NCBI GenBank assembly: GCA_900767695.1
Contig: CAAGAC010000020.1
Span: forward strand, 1-28,685
Length of the DNA stretch: 28,685 bases
Source of the DNA: an uncultured Succinivibrio sp.
GTDB lineage: Bacteria > Pseudomonadota > Gammaproteobacteria > Enterobacterales > Succinivibrionaceae
Direction: 5' to 3'
Shown here: piece by piece, positions 6,269 to 14,386 of the stretch
How the letters are laid out: every line of letters starts with the position of its first letter
Numbering within the stretch: the first letter of the stretch is position 1
The notes under the pieces: generated by a model
Databases searched by the model: none
Told to the model about the DNA's origin: nothing
What the model saw: only the letters and a program-made list of their open reading frames with translations
Position numbers and translations under genes: made by a program

Positions 6269-6288
6269 GAGGAGGGGCGCCCCTCCTC
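6269..6288. repeat. Perfect 20-bp G/C palindrome just after acnB
   Basis: The sequence GAGGAGGGGC is followed directly by its exact reverse complement, so there is no unpaired loop. It starts 7 nt after the acnB stop. It may form an RNA hairpin with a strained loop, or a cruciform or protein-binding site in DNA. Confidence 0.7.
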
Positions 6289-6294
6289 ATGCTC

Positions 6295-8844
6295 CTACTT
6301 GCTGAAGTCGAGGAGGGTGTAGATCTCCTGCTCCCTGCCCTCGAGCACCGAGGCCTGCCTGAAGTACTCCTCGGGGGTCGGCAGGGCGCCGAGCTTTGCG
6401 CAGACTGCCGCAAGCTCGGCCGAGCCCAGGTAGCAGTTGGCGCCGTTGCCCAGGCGGTTGGGGAAGTTCCTCGTCGAGGTTGAGATCACGGTGGCGTTGT
6501 CGCGCACCCTGGCCTGGTTGCCCATGCATAAGGAGCAGCCCGGGATCTCTATCCTCGCCCCGGCCTTGCAGAAGATCGGGAAGAGCCCCTCGTCGGAGAG
6601 CTCGGCTCGGTCCATGCGGGTGGGCGGGGTCATCCAGAGGCGAGCCGGAGCCTCGGCCTTCATGCCGTCGAGGATCGCCGCGGCCGCGCGGTAGTGGCCG
6701 ATGTTGGTCATGCAGGACCCGATGAAGACCTCGTCGATCTTCGTGCCGGCAACCTCGGACAGAAGCCTCGCGTCGTCAGGATCGTTCGGGCAGCAGACGA
6801 TCGGCTCGGTGATCTCCGAGCAGTCGATCTCCAGGACCTCGCTGTACTTGCAGCCTGGATCGGCCTCGATGAGCTCGGGCTTGTCAAGCCAGGCCCTCAT
6901 CGCGTCTATCCTCGCCCTGAGGGCGTCGGCGCTCTGGTAGCCGTCATGGATCATCGACTCGAGAAGCGCGATGTTCGAGCGCAGGTAGGCGGCCACGCTC
7001 TCCTTTGAAAGCCTCACCGAGCAGGCGGCGGCCGAGCGCTCGGCAGAGGCGTCGGCAAGCTCGAAGGCGTGCTCGACGCTCAGATCCTCGAGGCCTTCAA
7101 TCTCGAGGATCCTGCCTGAGAAGACGTTGACCTTGTTCTTCTTGGGAACGGTGAGCAATCCCTTCTTGATTGCAAAGTAAGGGATGGCGTGCACGAGATC
7201 GCGAAGCGTGATCCCGGAGCGGCGCTTGCCCTTGAACCTCACGAGCACCGACTCGGGCATGTCAAGCGGCATGCTGCCGGTCGCGGCGGCGAAGGCCACG
7301 AGGCCCGAGCCTGCCGGGAAGGAGATGCCAAGAGGCATCCTGGTGTGGGAGTCGCCGCCGGTGCCCACGGTGTCGGGCAGGCACATGCGGTTGAGCCAGG
7401 AGTGGATCACGCCGTCGCCCGGGTGGAGCGCAACGCCCCCGCGGCTTTGGAAGAACTGCGGCAGGGTCTTGTGGGTTTTCACATCGACCTTGCGCGGGTA
7501 GGCCGCGGTGTGGCAGAAGGACTGCATGACAAGCGGCGCCTGGAACTTGAGGCAGGCGAGATCGGAGAGCTCGTCGCGGGTCATGGGGCCTGTGGTGTCC
7601 TGCGAGCCAACGGTCGTGATCTTGACCTCGACGTACTGCCCGGGGCGCACGCCCTGCATGCCGCAGGCGCGGCCGACGATCTTCTGGGCGCGGGTGAAGC
7701 CGCCCTCGCCCTTGACCTCGCGGGGCTTGGCAAAGGCGTCGCTCCCGCCCATGCCCAATGCCTTGCGGGCCCTGGCGGTGAGCGCCTTGCCGATGATGAG
7801 GCTGATGCGGCCGCCTGCGCGCACCTCGTCTAAAAGCGTCGGGGTCTTCAGCTCAAAGCGCGAGAACACCTCGCCGGTCTCATGGGAGGTGATGGTGCCG
7901 TCGTAGACGTTGAGATCGACGACGTCGCCGCGATTGAGCTTTGAGACGTCGGCCTCGATGGGCAGCGCGCCCGAGTCCTCGAGCGTGGTGTAGAAGATCG
8001 GGGCTATCTTGCCGCCTGCGACGAAGCCGCCCTCGCGCTTGTTGGGAACGCCCGGGATGTCGCGGCCGATGTGCCAGATGAGGGAGTTCGCGGCGCTCTT
8101 GCGCGACGAGCCGGTGCCGACCACGTCGCCTGCAAAGAGGAGCGGGAAGCCCTTGCCCTTGAGCTCCTCGATGAGCTTCAGCGGCCCCACGGCGCCCGGC
8201 TCGTCGGGATCGAGCCCCGGCCTTGCCATCTTGAACATGGCGCGGGCGTGCAGCGGGATGTCCGGGCGCGACCAGGCGTCGGGCGCGGGCGAGAAGTCGT
8301 CGGTGTTGATCTCGCCCGAGACCTTGAACACGGTGAGGGTGATGGTCCTGGGAAGAGTAGGCATGGCGGAGAACCACCTGGCCTCGGCCCAGTCGTTCAA
8401 AAGCCCCCTGGCGGCCTCGACGCCCTTGCCTGCCAGCGCCACGACGTCGTCGAAGGCGTCGTAGACGAGCAGCGTGCGGCACAGCGCAGCGCGCGCCTCC
8501 TGTGCAAGAGGGCTTTCAAGCAGCGCGACGAGCTTTGAGACGTTGTAGCCGCCCTTCATGCCGCCGAGCATCGCCACGGCGTCCTTAGGGCTGATGGCAG
8601 GCGTCACCGCCTGCCCTGCCGCCACCTTGTAGAGGAAGTCTGCCTTGACCTTCGAGGAGGCATCGACGCCCGGGTTCACGCGGCTTTCAAGCAGGAAGCG
8701 CAGATCCTGCGCGCTGCCTGCGGGAGGATCGAGGAGCAGCGAGCACAGCTCCTGCACCTGGGCCTCGTTCAGGGCCAAGGGCGGAATGCCCAGGGCCTCG
8801 CGCGAGTTCTTCATGGCAAAGTAGTCTTTCAGATACGAAGGCAT
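6295..8844 (-). CDS. acnB: Bifunctional aconitate hydratase 2 / 2-methylisocitrate dehydratase
   Basis: AcnB isomerises citrate and isocitrate through an Fe-S cluster. The 849-residue product matches the AcnB family (865 in E. coli) rather than AcnA. It has the N-terminal helical HEAT-like domain (1-~160), followed by the swivel domain with SGEINTDDFSPAPDAW and GTGSSRKSAANSLIWH. The 4Fe-4S ligands are Cys711 (GSCMTNIGH) and Cys770/Cys773 (CSLCMGNQ). The ATG at 8844 has an AGGGGA ribosome binding site and lies 43 nt after ampD, so it may share the lpxC/ampD transcript. I see no promoter of its own. Confidence 0.97.
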   Translation of the reverse strand: MPSYLKDYFAMKNSREALGIPPLALNEAQVQELCSLLLDPPAGSAQDLRFLLESRVNPGVDASSKVKADFLYKVAAGQAVTPAISPKDAVAMLGGMKGGYNVSKLVALLESPLAQEARAALCRTLLVYDAFDDVVALAGKGVEAARGLLNDWAEARWFSAMPTLPRTITLTVFKVSGEINTDDFSPAPDAWSRPDIPLHARAMFKMARPGLDPDEPGAVGPLKLIEELKGKGFPLLFAGDVVGTGSSRKSAANSLIWHIGRDIPGVPNKREGGFVAGGKIAPIFYTTLEDSGALPIEADVSKLNRGDVVDLNVYDGTITSHETGEVFSRFELKTPTLLDEVRAGGRISLIIGKALTARARKALGMGGSDAFAKPREVKGEGGFTRAQKIVGRACGMQGVRPGQYVEVKITTVGSQDTTGPMTRDELSDLACLKFQAPLVMQSFCHTAAYPRKVDVKTHKTLPQFFQSRGGVALHPGDGVIHSWLNRMCLPDTVGTGGDSHTRMPLGISFPAGSGLVAFAAATGSMPLDMPESVLVRFKGKRRSGITLRDLVHAIPYFAIKKGLLTVPKKNKVNVFSGRILEIEGLEDLSVEHAFELADASAERSAAACSVRLSKESVAAYLRSNIALLESMIHDGYQSADALRARIDAMRAWLDKPELIEADPGCKYSEVLEIDCSEITEPIVCCPNDPDDARLLSEVAGTKIDEVFIGSCMTNIGHYRAAAAILDGMKAEAPARLWMTPPTRMDRAELSDEGLFPIFCKAGARIEIPGCSLCMGNQARVRDNATVISTSTRNFPNRLGNGANCYLGSAELAAVCAKLGALPTPEEYFRQASVLEGREQEIYTLLDFSK

Positions 8845-8887
8845 GGTTGTCCCCTGTTGCGTTCAAATTGCATGTGTGCCGAGCAAG

Positions 8888-9430
8888 TCAGCGCAGCGAC
8901 GCGCGCACCCGCTCCCAGTCGAACCACGGGCCCGGATCCTGCTTGCGCCCGGGGGCCACGTCGCTGTGGCCGGCGAGGTTGTCGCCGATGGCGGGATAGC
9001 GGGCCCTCAGGTCCCTGATGAGCGGGATGAGGCTTGCATACTGCTCGGAAGTGTATGCACACCATGAGCATCCCTCAAGCTCGATCCCGACGCTGTAGTC
9101 GTTGCACTCTTTGTGACCATGCCAGGAGGATCTCCCGGCATGCCATGCCCGATCATTGCACGAAACGTACTGGGTGATCCTCCCCCACCTGTCGATGAGG
9201 AAGTGGGTCGAGCACTTGAAGCCCTTAAGGCCCTTGAAGTAGGGATGCTCGGAAGGGTCTATCCTCCCGGTGAAGAGCTTGTCGATGTATCCGCCGCCGA
9301 AGGAGTTTGGCGGCAGCGAGATGTAGTGGATGACGATGAGGGAGACTTCCGCCCCCTCGGGGCGGGAGTCGAACCAGGAGGTGGGGACAATGCGGGCGTC
9401 TTTGAGCCAGCCGTCCTCCCCTATCGGCAA
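8888..9430 (-). CDS. ampD: 1,6-anhydro-N-acetylmuramyl-L-alanine amidase AmpD
   Basis: AmpD is a cytoplasmic zinc amidase that removes the peptide from anhydro-muropeptides during cell-wall recycling. Where AmpR/AmpC exist, it keeps beta-lactamase induction low. The 180-residue product has the zinc ligands His35 (IVIHYISLP), His155 and Asp165 (GHSDVAPGRKQDPGPWFDW), each one position beyond the E. coli numbering. The start is a TTG at 9430: alignment with E. coli AmpD (EEGWLVGARRVPS) leaves no room for a later start. It begins 2 nt after the lpxC stop and has no strong ribosome binding site, so translation probably depends on termination of lpxC. Confidence 0.95.
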   Translation of the reverse strand: MPIGEDGWLKDARIVPTSWFDSRPEGAEVSLIVIHYISLPPNSFGGGYIDKLFTGRIDPSEHPYFKGLKGFKCSTHFLIDRWGRITQYVSCNDRAWHAGRSSWHGHKECNDYSVGIELEGCSWCAYTSEQYASLIPLIRDLRARYPAIGDNLAGHSDVAPGRKQDPGPWFDWERVRASLR

Positions 9431-9432
9431 GA

Positions 9433-10359
9433 TCAGGCCTGCAGCGGGGCTGCGCGCCTGGCGCCGAGGTACTCGACGCCGACCGAGCGCTCGTGCGAGA
9501 AGGTCGTCAGCTCGTAGTTGCGCGGATCGGAGAGCAGGGTGCGCAGCAGCATGTTGTTGAGCGCGTGGCCGGTCTTGTAGGCCTTGAACTGCCCCAGGAT
9601 GGTGTGGCCGCTCATGTAGAGATCCCCGGTGGCGTCGAGCATCTTGTGCTTGACGAACTCGTCGGGGTAGCGCAGCCCATCGGGGTTGACCACGCGGTAG
9701 TCGTCCATCACCACGGCGTTCTCAAGCGAGCCGCCCAGGGCCAGGTGGTGGGAGTGCATGTACTCGACGTCCTTCATGAAGCAGAAGGTGCGGGCGCGCG
9801 ACACCTGCTCGGAGAAGGCCTGGCCGGAGAAGCGGTAGGCGAAGTGCTGGAGCGCGGGATCCATCGCCGGGTGCTTGAAGCTGATGGTGAGATCCATGAT
9901 GAGGCCTGCGGCCGGAGTGAGCTCGGCCCACTTGTCGCCGTCCTCGACGCGCACCTTGCGCACGACCTTGATGAACTCCTTGGGCGCGTCGAGCTCGCGG
10001 ATGCCCGCGCGGGAGAGCAGGTAGAGGAAGGGCTGCGACGAGCCGTCCATCACCGGCACCTCGGGGGCGTTGACCTCGACATGGAGGTTGTCGATGCCCA
10101 GGGCGCACAGCGCCGCGGTCAGGTGCTCGACGGTGGAGATCCTCACGCCCTCGGGGCTTACCAGCGTGGTGCTCAGCTGGGTGTCGCGGACGTTGTCGGC
10201 CGAGCACTTGATGGAGACGTGGGGATTGAGATCGGTGCGGGTGTAGACGATCCCGCTGCCAGCCGGAGCCGGCGAGAAGACCGCCTTGACCTTGGCGCCT
10301 GAATGCAAGCCGATGCCGACCACGCTGACCGGCTTCTCGAGGGTTCTCTGCCTGACCAT
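9433..10359 (-). CDS. lpxC: UDP-3-O-acyl-N-acetylglucosamine deacetylase LpxC
   Basis: LpxC carries out the committed, zinc-dependent step of lipid A synthesis. With the start at 10359 the product is 308 residues (E. coli 305). It begins MVRQRTLEKPV like the family. His79 (STVEHL), His238 and Asp242 (HKMLDATGD) and His265 (KTGHALNN) fall at the same numbers as in E. coli. A GGAGG lies 13 nt upstream of this ATG, rather far. An alternative ATG at 10371 lies only one base after it. The open frame continues to 10599 without family similarity. A gap of 200 nt separates it from ftsZ. SecM and SecA, which follow lpxC in enterics, are not here. Confidence 0.96.
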   Translation of the reverse strand: MVRQRTLEKPVSVVGIGLHSGAKVKAVFSPAPAGSGIVYTRTDLNPHVSIKCSADNVRDTQLSTTLVSPEGVRISTVEHLTAALCALGIDNLHVEVNAPEVPVMDGSSQPFLYLLSRAGIRELDAPKEFIKVVRKVRVEDGDKWAELTPAAGLIMDLTISFKHPAMDPALQHFAYRFSGQAFSEQVSRARTFCFMKDVEYMHSHHLALGGSLENAVVMDDYRVVNPDGLRYPDEFVKHKMLDATGDLYMSGHTILGQFKAYKTGHALNNMLLRTLLSDPRNYELTTFSHERSVGVEYLGARRAAPLQA

Positions 10360-10392
10360 TTGAGAGCTCATGCCTCCATGCTGTCCGAACTT

Positions 10393-10430
10393 TAAAATCC
10401 GCGGGGATCCTAACACGACTTTCGTGCTGA
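10393..10430 (-). promoter_or_regulatory. Possible lpxC promoter
   Basis: The minus strand offers GTGACT, an 18-nt spacer and TAGGAT upstream of lpxC. Each box matches the sigma-70 consensus at 4 of 6 positions. It is plausible because a hairpin separates lpxC from ftsZ, but the match is weak. Confidence 0.3.
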
Positions 10431-10486
10431 AGTCACAGCGCAGACTTAGCGCGCTTGCTTTTCCAGCACTCCCCATGATACGCGAA

Positions 10487-10515
10487 GGCCTTCTGCTTTT
10501 TGCATGCAGAAGGCC
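10487..10515 (-). terminator. Hairpin between ftsZ and lpxC
   Basis: GGCCTTCTGC and GCAGAAGGCC form a perfect 10-bp stem with a 9-nt loop (ATGCAAAAA on the minus strand) 45 nt after the ftsZ stop. No T run follows the stem. It probably ends or attenuates the ftsZ transcript before lpxC. Confidence 0.55.
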
Positions 10516-10559
10516 CAGGCTTGTGCAATGAACCCGGCCCTGAGGCCAGATTTCATGCC

Positions 10560-11918
10560 TTATTCCGACTTGTTGCGGATGATCGGCGGGAGATCCCACA
10601 GCCCCGAGTCGTCGTCGCTCTTGGCGCCGCCGACCGGCAGCTCGGTGGGCTGCTGGGGCTCGCCCTGGGCGGTGAAGCCCATGCCCGACGGGATCGAGGT
10701 GTTGCCGAGATCGACGTTCTCGATGCGCGCCTGCTGGACGCCCACGGTGAACGGGGACTTGGCGGCGGGAGCCTGCCCAAGGCCCGGAGCCCTCTGCACC
10801 TGGCCCGCGGTGCGCGAGGTCATGGTGTTGAAGAAGCCCTTCTCGTTGATCTTCTCGTAGTCGGCGCGGCTGAGCTCATTGGAGCGGCCGGTGCGGGCGG
10901 CATTCTCCTGAGGGTTGCTGTCCGAGGCGCTGATGCCGGTGATGAGGATGGTGATCGAGATCTCGTCCTCGGCAAGCCCGTCGTCGAAGATCAGGCCGAA
11001 CTTGCAGTCGGCCTCCTCGTCGGCGTAGGCCTGGACTGCGGACATCACGTCGGTCCACTTGGAGATCGGGAAGTTCGGGTTGGTGCGGACGTTCACCAGC
11101 AGGCCCGCTGCCGAGGAGATGTCCACCGGCTCGATGAGCGGGGAGTGGATCGCGCGCTCGACGGCGTCCTCGACGAAGTTGGCGCCCTTGCCGGTGCCGT
11201 TGCCGATCATGGCGTGGCCGCGGCCGCGCATCACGGTCTGGACGTCGGCGAAGTCGAGGTTGATGTAGCCGACGTGGGTGATCGAGTCGGTGATGCCCTT
11301 GACGGCGTTGAGCAGGACGTCGTTGGCCTCGTTGAAGGCGCTGATGATCGAGATGTTCGCGCCGAGGTTCTTCAGGAGCTTGTCATTGTCGATGACGATG
11401 AGCGAGTCGACGTGCTTGGAGAGCTCGGTGATGCCCGACTCGGCGTTGACCATGTGGCGCTTGCCCTCGAAGCGGAAGGGCTTGGTCACCACGGCGACGG
11501 TCAGCGCGCCGGTCTCGCGGGCGATCTCGGCGATGATCGGGGCCGCGCCGGTGCCGGTGCCGCCGCCCATGCCGGCGGTGATGAACACCATGTCCGAGCC
11601 CTGGAGCAGCTTCTTGACGTCGTCGCGGCTCTCCTCGGCGGCCTTGCGCCCCTTGTTGGGATCGCAGCCGGCTCCGAGGCCTCCGGTCAGCTTGACGCCG
11701 ATCTGGACCTTGCACTGGGCGTTGGTCTTCTGCAGGGCCTGCGAGTCGGTGTTGATGGCGATGAAGTCGACTCCCGAGATGCTCTCGTTGATCATGTGCT
11801 GCAGCGCGTTTCCGCCGCCGCCGCCGATCCCAAGGACGCGGATCTTGCAGTGGCTGGACGGCTGGATGTTCTGGTCCGGGGAGCTGTCTGATACCGACTC
11901 TACTCGAAAATCACTCAT
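10560..11918 (-). CDS. ftsZ: Cell division GTPase FtsZ
   Basis: FtsZ is the tubulin-like GTPase that forms the Z ring. The 452-residue product is longer than E. coli FtsZ (383). It has a ~24-residue N-terminal tail before KIRVLGIGGGGGNALQHM, the nucleotide loop GGGTGTG at 118-124, and NLDFADVQTVM in the T7-loop region. A long variable linker (~335-438) follows. The conserved C-terminal peptide LWDLPPIIRNK (440-450) docks on FtsA/ZipA. The ATG at 11918 follows an A/T-rich leader with its own promoter, in addition to read-through from ftsA. Confidence 0.98.
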   Translation of the reverse strand: MSDFRVESVSDSSPDQNIQPSSHCKIRVLGIGGGGGNALQHMINESISGVDFIAINTDSQALQKTNAQCKVQIGVKLTGGLGAGCDPNKGRKAAEESRDDVKKLLQGSDMVFITAGMGGGTGTGAAPIIAEIARETGALTVAVVTKPFRFEGKRHMVNAESGITELSKHVDSLIVIDNDKLLKNLGANISIISAFNEANDVLLNAVKGITDSITHVGYINLDFADVQTVMRGRGHAMIGNGTGKGANFVEDAVERAIHSPLIEPVDISSAAGLLVNVRTNPNFPISKWTDVMSAVQAYADEEADCKFGLIFDDGLAEDEISITILITGISASDSNPQENAARTGRSNELSRADYEKINEKGFFNTMTSRTAGQVQRAPGLGQAPAAKSPFTVGVQQARIENVDLGNTSIPSGMGFTAQGEPQQPTELPVGGAKSDDDSGLWDLPPIIRNKSE

Positions 11919-11974
11919 TTTTAGTCTCTCTTTGAAAAGCTATCCTGCGCGGCTTTATATGGATTTGATTCCAC

Positions 11975-11980
11975 ATTATA
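11975..11980 (-). promoter_or_regulatory. -10 box of an ftsZ promoter in the ftsA-ftsZ gap
   Basis: A perfect TATAAT lies 57 nt before the ftsZ ATG in the 168-nt A/T-rich gap after ftsA. The best -35 candidate, TTGGGC at 12005-12000, is 19 nt away, which is long. An extra promoter for ftsZ here fits the need for more FtsZ than FtsA. Confidence 0.55.
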
Positions 11981-12086
11981 CGCATGGGAAAGCACAAATG
12001 CCCAAGGGAGCGCTCGCTTTTGCCTTGATTGTGCTCCAAAAGACAATTTGAAGGAACCCCTGCAGCGGCCAGGGCGCCAAATGCGC

Positions 12087-13472
12087 TCAAAGCTCGCTCT
12101 TGGCCCACTTGCTGATGCGGCTCATCACGCTGCGGATGCCGCCCTCGCTCTCGTCACGCGCGCTCTGCTGGGTCATCTGCCTGAGCCTTAAGCTGTAGCC
12201 CTGGCGCAGCAGGCCCACGCAGACGGCGCGGTCGGGGGCCGCCATCTTCTGGATCTCCGCAGGCCCCATGCCGCTCAGGCCCCGCGAGACGCCCACGCGG
12301 ATCTTGGTGCTCTGGCTCTGCTGGTAGCCGTTGAAGCTCTGGCTGGCGTTGACGTTCAGGAGCACCTTGTCGATGTTGCGCGTCATCGCCACGCCGCCCG
12401 TGAGCACGAAGCCCGCGGCGAGGTTTATCGTGCGCTCTGGCATTGAGTCCACGAAGTACTGGATCTTGTCCTCGACGAGCCTGAAGATGTTGCTAAGGCT
12501 CCTGTAGATGACCGAGGCAAGCTCCTGGGTGCTGATGTTGCGCCCCGAGCCCTCGTTGCCGGGCTCGCCGGGGTAGGTCACGGCGGTGTTGAGCTCCTCC
12601 TCGGTGAGGTAGCGCGGATCGGCAGAGCCGAACTTGACCTTGAGCTCCTCGGCGACGCTCATCGGCAGCCCGAAGGTCCTCGCTATGGACGCGGTGATGG
12701 TGTTGCCGCCGTCGTCGAGGCCGAAGGAGAACTTCAGGCGCTTGTTGTCGTAGACCGCGACGTTGACCGTGCCGCCGCCGATGTCGATGAGGCAGACGCC
12801 GATCTCCTTCTCGCCCTCGGTGAGCACCGAGTCGGCCGCGGCGATGCCGCTGTAGACGAAGCTGCTGGCGCGGAAGTCCGCGCCCAGCTGCGAGAGCACG
12901 TTGCGCACGTTGATCTCGTGGGCTCGGCGCAGGCCGATGACGTGAACCGAGACCTGGAGCCTCTTGGCGTACTGCCCCACCGGGTTCTGCACCTCGTCGG
13001 AGGTCTCGGTGATGTAGTTCTGCTGGATGGTGTGGATGATGTCGAAGTCTGACTCGGAGAAGTGCACGGCCGCGCGCGCGTTCTCGATGGCGCGCTCCTT
13101 GTCGGCCTCGGTGACGATGCTGTTCTGCACCGTCGAGCTGCCCTGCTCGTTGCACGACTCGATGAAGCACCCGGGGACGCCCACCACGCAGCTTCTCAGG
13201 TTGAAGTTGTAGGTGTTGATGAAGCGGTCGACCATGCCGGTGAGCACGCGCGAGAGCTCGCTGATGTCGGTCACCGCGCCGTGCCTGACCCCGTGGGAGT
13301 ACTCCTCGAGGTAGCCGAGCACGGTCACCCCGCCCCGATCGTCGACCTGGCCTGCGCACAGCCTGATCTTCGAGGAGCCGATGTCGAGCGCGAAGATCAC
13401 GTCGCCGGCCGCGGCGCCCTGCGCGCCCTGCGGCTTCTGGCGCCTGTCGTCATTGCCGAATAACTTGAACAC
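12087..13472 (-). CDS. ftsA: Cell division protein FtsA
   Basis: FtsA is an actin-like ATPase that tethers FtsZ to the membrane and recruits later division proteins. The chosen start is a GTG at 13472 with a GGAGG ribosome binding site 8 nt upstream, giving 461 residues. The frame is open to 13700, but that part is only the reverse reading of the ftsQ tail. Motifs are the phosphate-1 loop ALDIGSSKIRL (~28-38), the phosphate-2 segment CLIDIGGGTVNVAVYD, and the adenosine segment FVLTGGVAMTRNID. An amphipathic C-terminal helix (SVMSRISKWAKSEL) is the membrane anchor. The N terminus has about 20 extra residues rich in Gln, Gly and Ala. It overlaps ftsQ by 23 nt. Confidence 0.96.
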   Translation of the reverse strand: MFKLFGNDDRRQKPQGAQGAAAGDVIFALDIGSSKIRLCAGQVDDRGGVTVLGYLEEYSHGVRHGAVTDISELSRVLTGMVDRFINTYNFNLRSCVVGVPGCFIESCNEQGSSTVQNSIVTEADKERAIENARAAVHFSESDFDIIHTIQQNYITETSDEVQNPVGQYAKRLQVSVHVIGLRRAHEINVRNVLSQLGADFRASSFVYSGIAAADSVLTEGEKEIGVCLIDIGGGTVNVAVYDNKRLKFSFGLDDGGNTITASIARTFGLPMSVAEELKVKFGSADPRYLTEEELNTAVTYPGEPGNEGSGRNISTQELASVIYRSLSNIFRLVEDKIQYFVDSMPERTINLAAGFVLTGGVAMTRNIDKVLLNVNASQSFNGYQQSQSTKIRVGVSRGLSGMGPAEIQKMAAPDRAVCVGLLRQGYSLRLRQMTQQSARDESEGGIRSVMSRISKWAKSEL

Positions 13473-14361
13473 TCTGCTTCCCTCCGACCCGCGCGCCCGC
13501 CGGTACGGGGGCGGGCACGCCGCCGCCCGCGGCGGCGCCGCGCTGCTGGTCCTGCTGGTTTTGCTGATTCTGCTGGTTTTGCTGATTCTGCTGGCTCTGC
13601 GGAGACTGCTGGTCCTGCGCCCCCTGCTCCTGCGGATCCTTCCTGCGGCCGACCGCGAAGCCCACGTCGTAGCGCAGGTCGACGTACTCGGTTGCCGCAA
13701 GATCGATGCCGGCGCTGGGCAGCGCCTTGACGAAGCGCCTGAGCCTGTATGAGGCGCGCTCGCGGCCGCGCCCTAGGATCAGGCGCACGCCGTTTGACAG
13801 CGTAAGTGTATAGCATCTTACCTGGTCGAGGTACAGGGCCACCATCTGAAGCGAGCTGCCGTCCAGGACCTTGATGAAGTCGACCGCGCTGCGGTACACG
13901 TCCGGGGCGAGGTTGTCGCGGAAGGCGCCAAGCCGAACCAGCGGCTCGGCAAAGCCGCGCAGATCTGGGTAGAACACCGCCTGCGCCCTGGCGTCGTAGA
14001 GCCCGCGGTCGTTCCAGTAGGCCGCGGGCACGTGCTCGACCACCGAGACGATGATGGTGTCGGGCATCTTCTTGCGCACCACGACCCGGTCGGCCCAGGG
14101 GTTTGCGAGCACGGCCTGGCGAAGCTGCCCCGCGTCCACCGCGGCGATGTTGCGCCCGCCCGCGATGCGGCCCACGGTGTCGGCGATGCCGCGGCGCGTC
14201 ATGTGGGTGAGCGCCCCGTCAATCTGCACCGCCCTCACCGGAAGCGACTTGCCGCTCTCCAAAAACGAGGTGAGGATCGAGTTGAAGTTCCAGAGCACGA
14301 AGCCCACGGCGATCGCGAACACGACCCCCGCAATGAGATGGCCCTTGGTCTGGCGCCCCAC
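13450..14361 (-). CDS. ftsQ: Cell division protein FtsQ with a Gln/Asn-rich C-terminal tail
   Basis: FtsQ is a single-pass inner-membrane protein that joins FtsB/FtsL and regulates septal synthesis. The 303-residue product has a short cytoplasmic N terminus and one membrane helix (~8-25). The POTRA domain (VRAVQIDGALTHMTRRGIADTV to ~100) and the beta domain with MPDTIIVSVVEHVPAAYWND and NGVRLILGRG follow. Residues ~238-303 form a non-globular tail with repeated QQN units, then a Gly/Pro/Ala segment. It follows murC by 25 nt; ddlB, which usually intervenes, is missing. Confidence 0.95.
   Translation of the reverse strand: MGRQTKGHLIAGVVFAIAVGFVLWNFNSILTSFLESGKSLPVRAVQIDGALTHMTRRGIADTVGRIAGGRNIAAVDAGQLRQAVLANPWADRVVVRKKMPDTIIVSVVEHVPAAYWNDRGLYDARAQAVFYPDLRGFAEPLVRLGAFRDNLAPDVYRSAVDFIKVLDGSSLQMVALYLDQVRCYTLTLSNGVRLILGRGRERASYRLRRFVKALPSAGIDLAATEYVDLRYDVGFAVGRRKDPQEQGAQDQQSPQSQQNQQNQQNQQNQQDQQRGAAAGGGVPAPVPAGARVGGKQSVQVIRQ
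13552..13587. repeat. 18-bp tandem repeat coding the QQN tract of FtsQ
   Basis: Two perfect copies of an 18-bp unit (13552-13569 and 13570-13587), each built of two related 9-bp halves, are followed by a degenerate third copy. The unit encodes (Q/N)QQ repeats on the minus strand. Copy number could change by replication slippage without loss of frame. Confidence 0.85.
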
Positions 14362-14386
14362 CTGCCCTTCCTCCCTGACTGGCCCC

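Noticed and set aside
10360..10599. N-terminal extension of lpxC to 10599
   Set aside because: The extra 80 codons have no LpxC similarity and cross a hairpin and likely promoter; the family begins at MVRQRTL.
10500..11891. Long plus-strand open frame (463 codons) opposite ftsZ
   Set aside because: It is low-complexity in Val, Gly, Ala, Asp and Leu and mirrors a GC-rich real gene; no ribosome binding site or family similarity. The same applies to plus-strand frames at 2327-3265, 4815-5759, 9493-10302, 14051-15358 and 19552-20469.
13473..13700. N-terminal extension of ftsA to 13700
   Set aside because: It is the alternate-frame reading of the FtsQ repeat tail. A GTG with a GGAGG ribosome binding site at 13472 explains the start.
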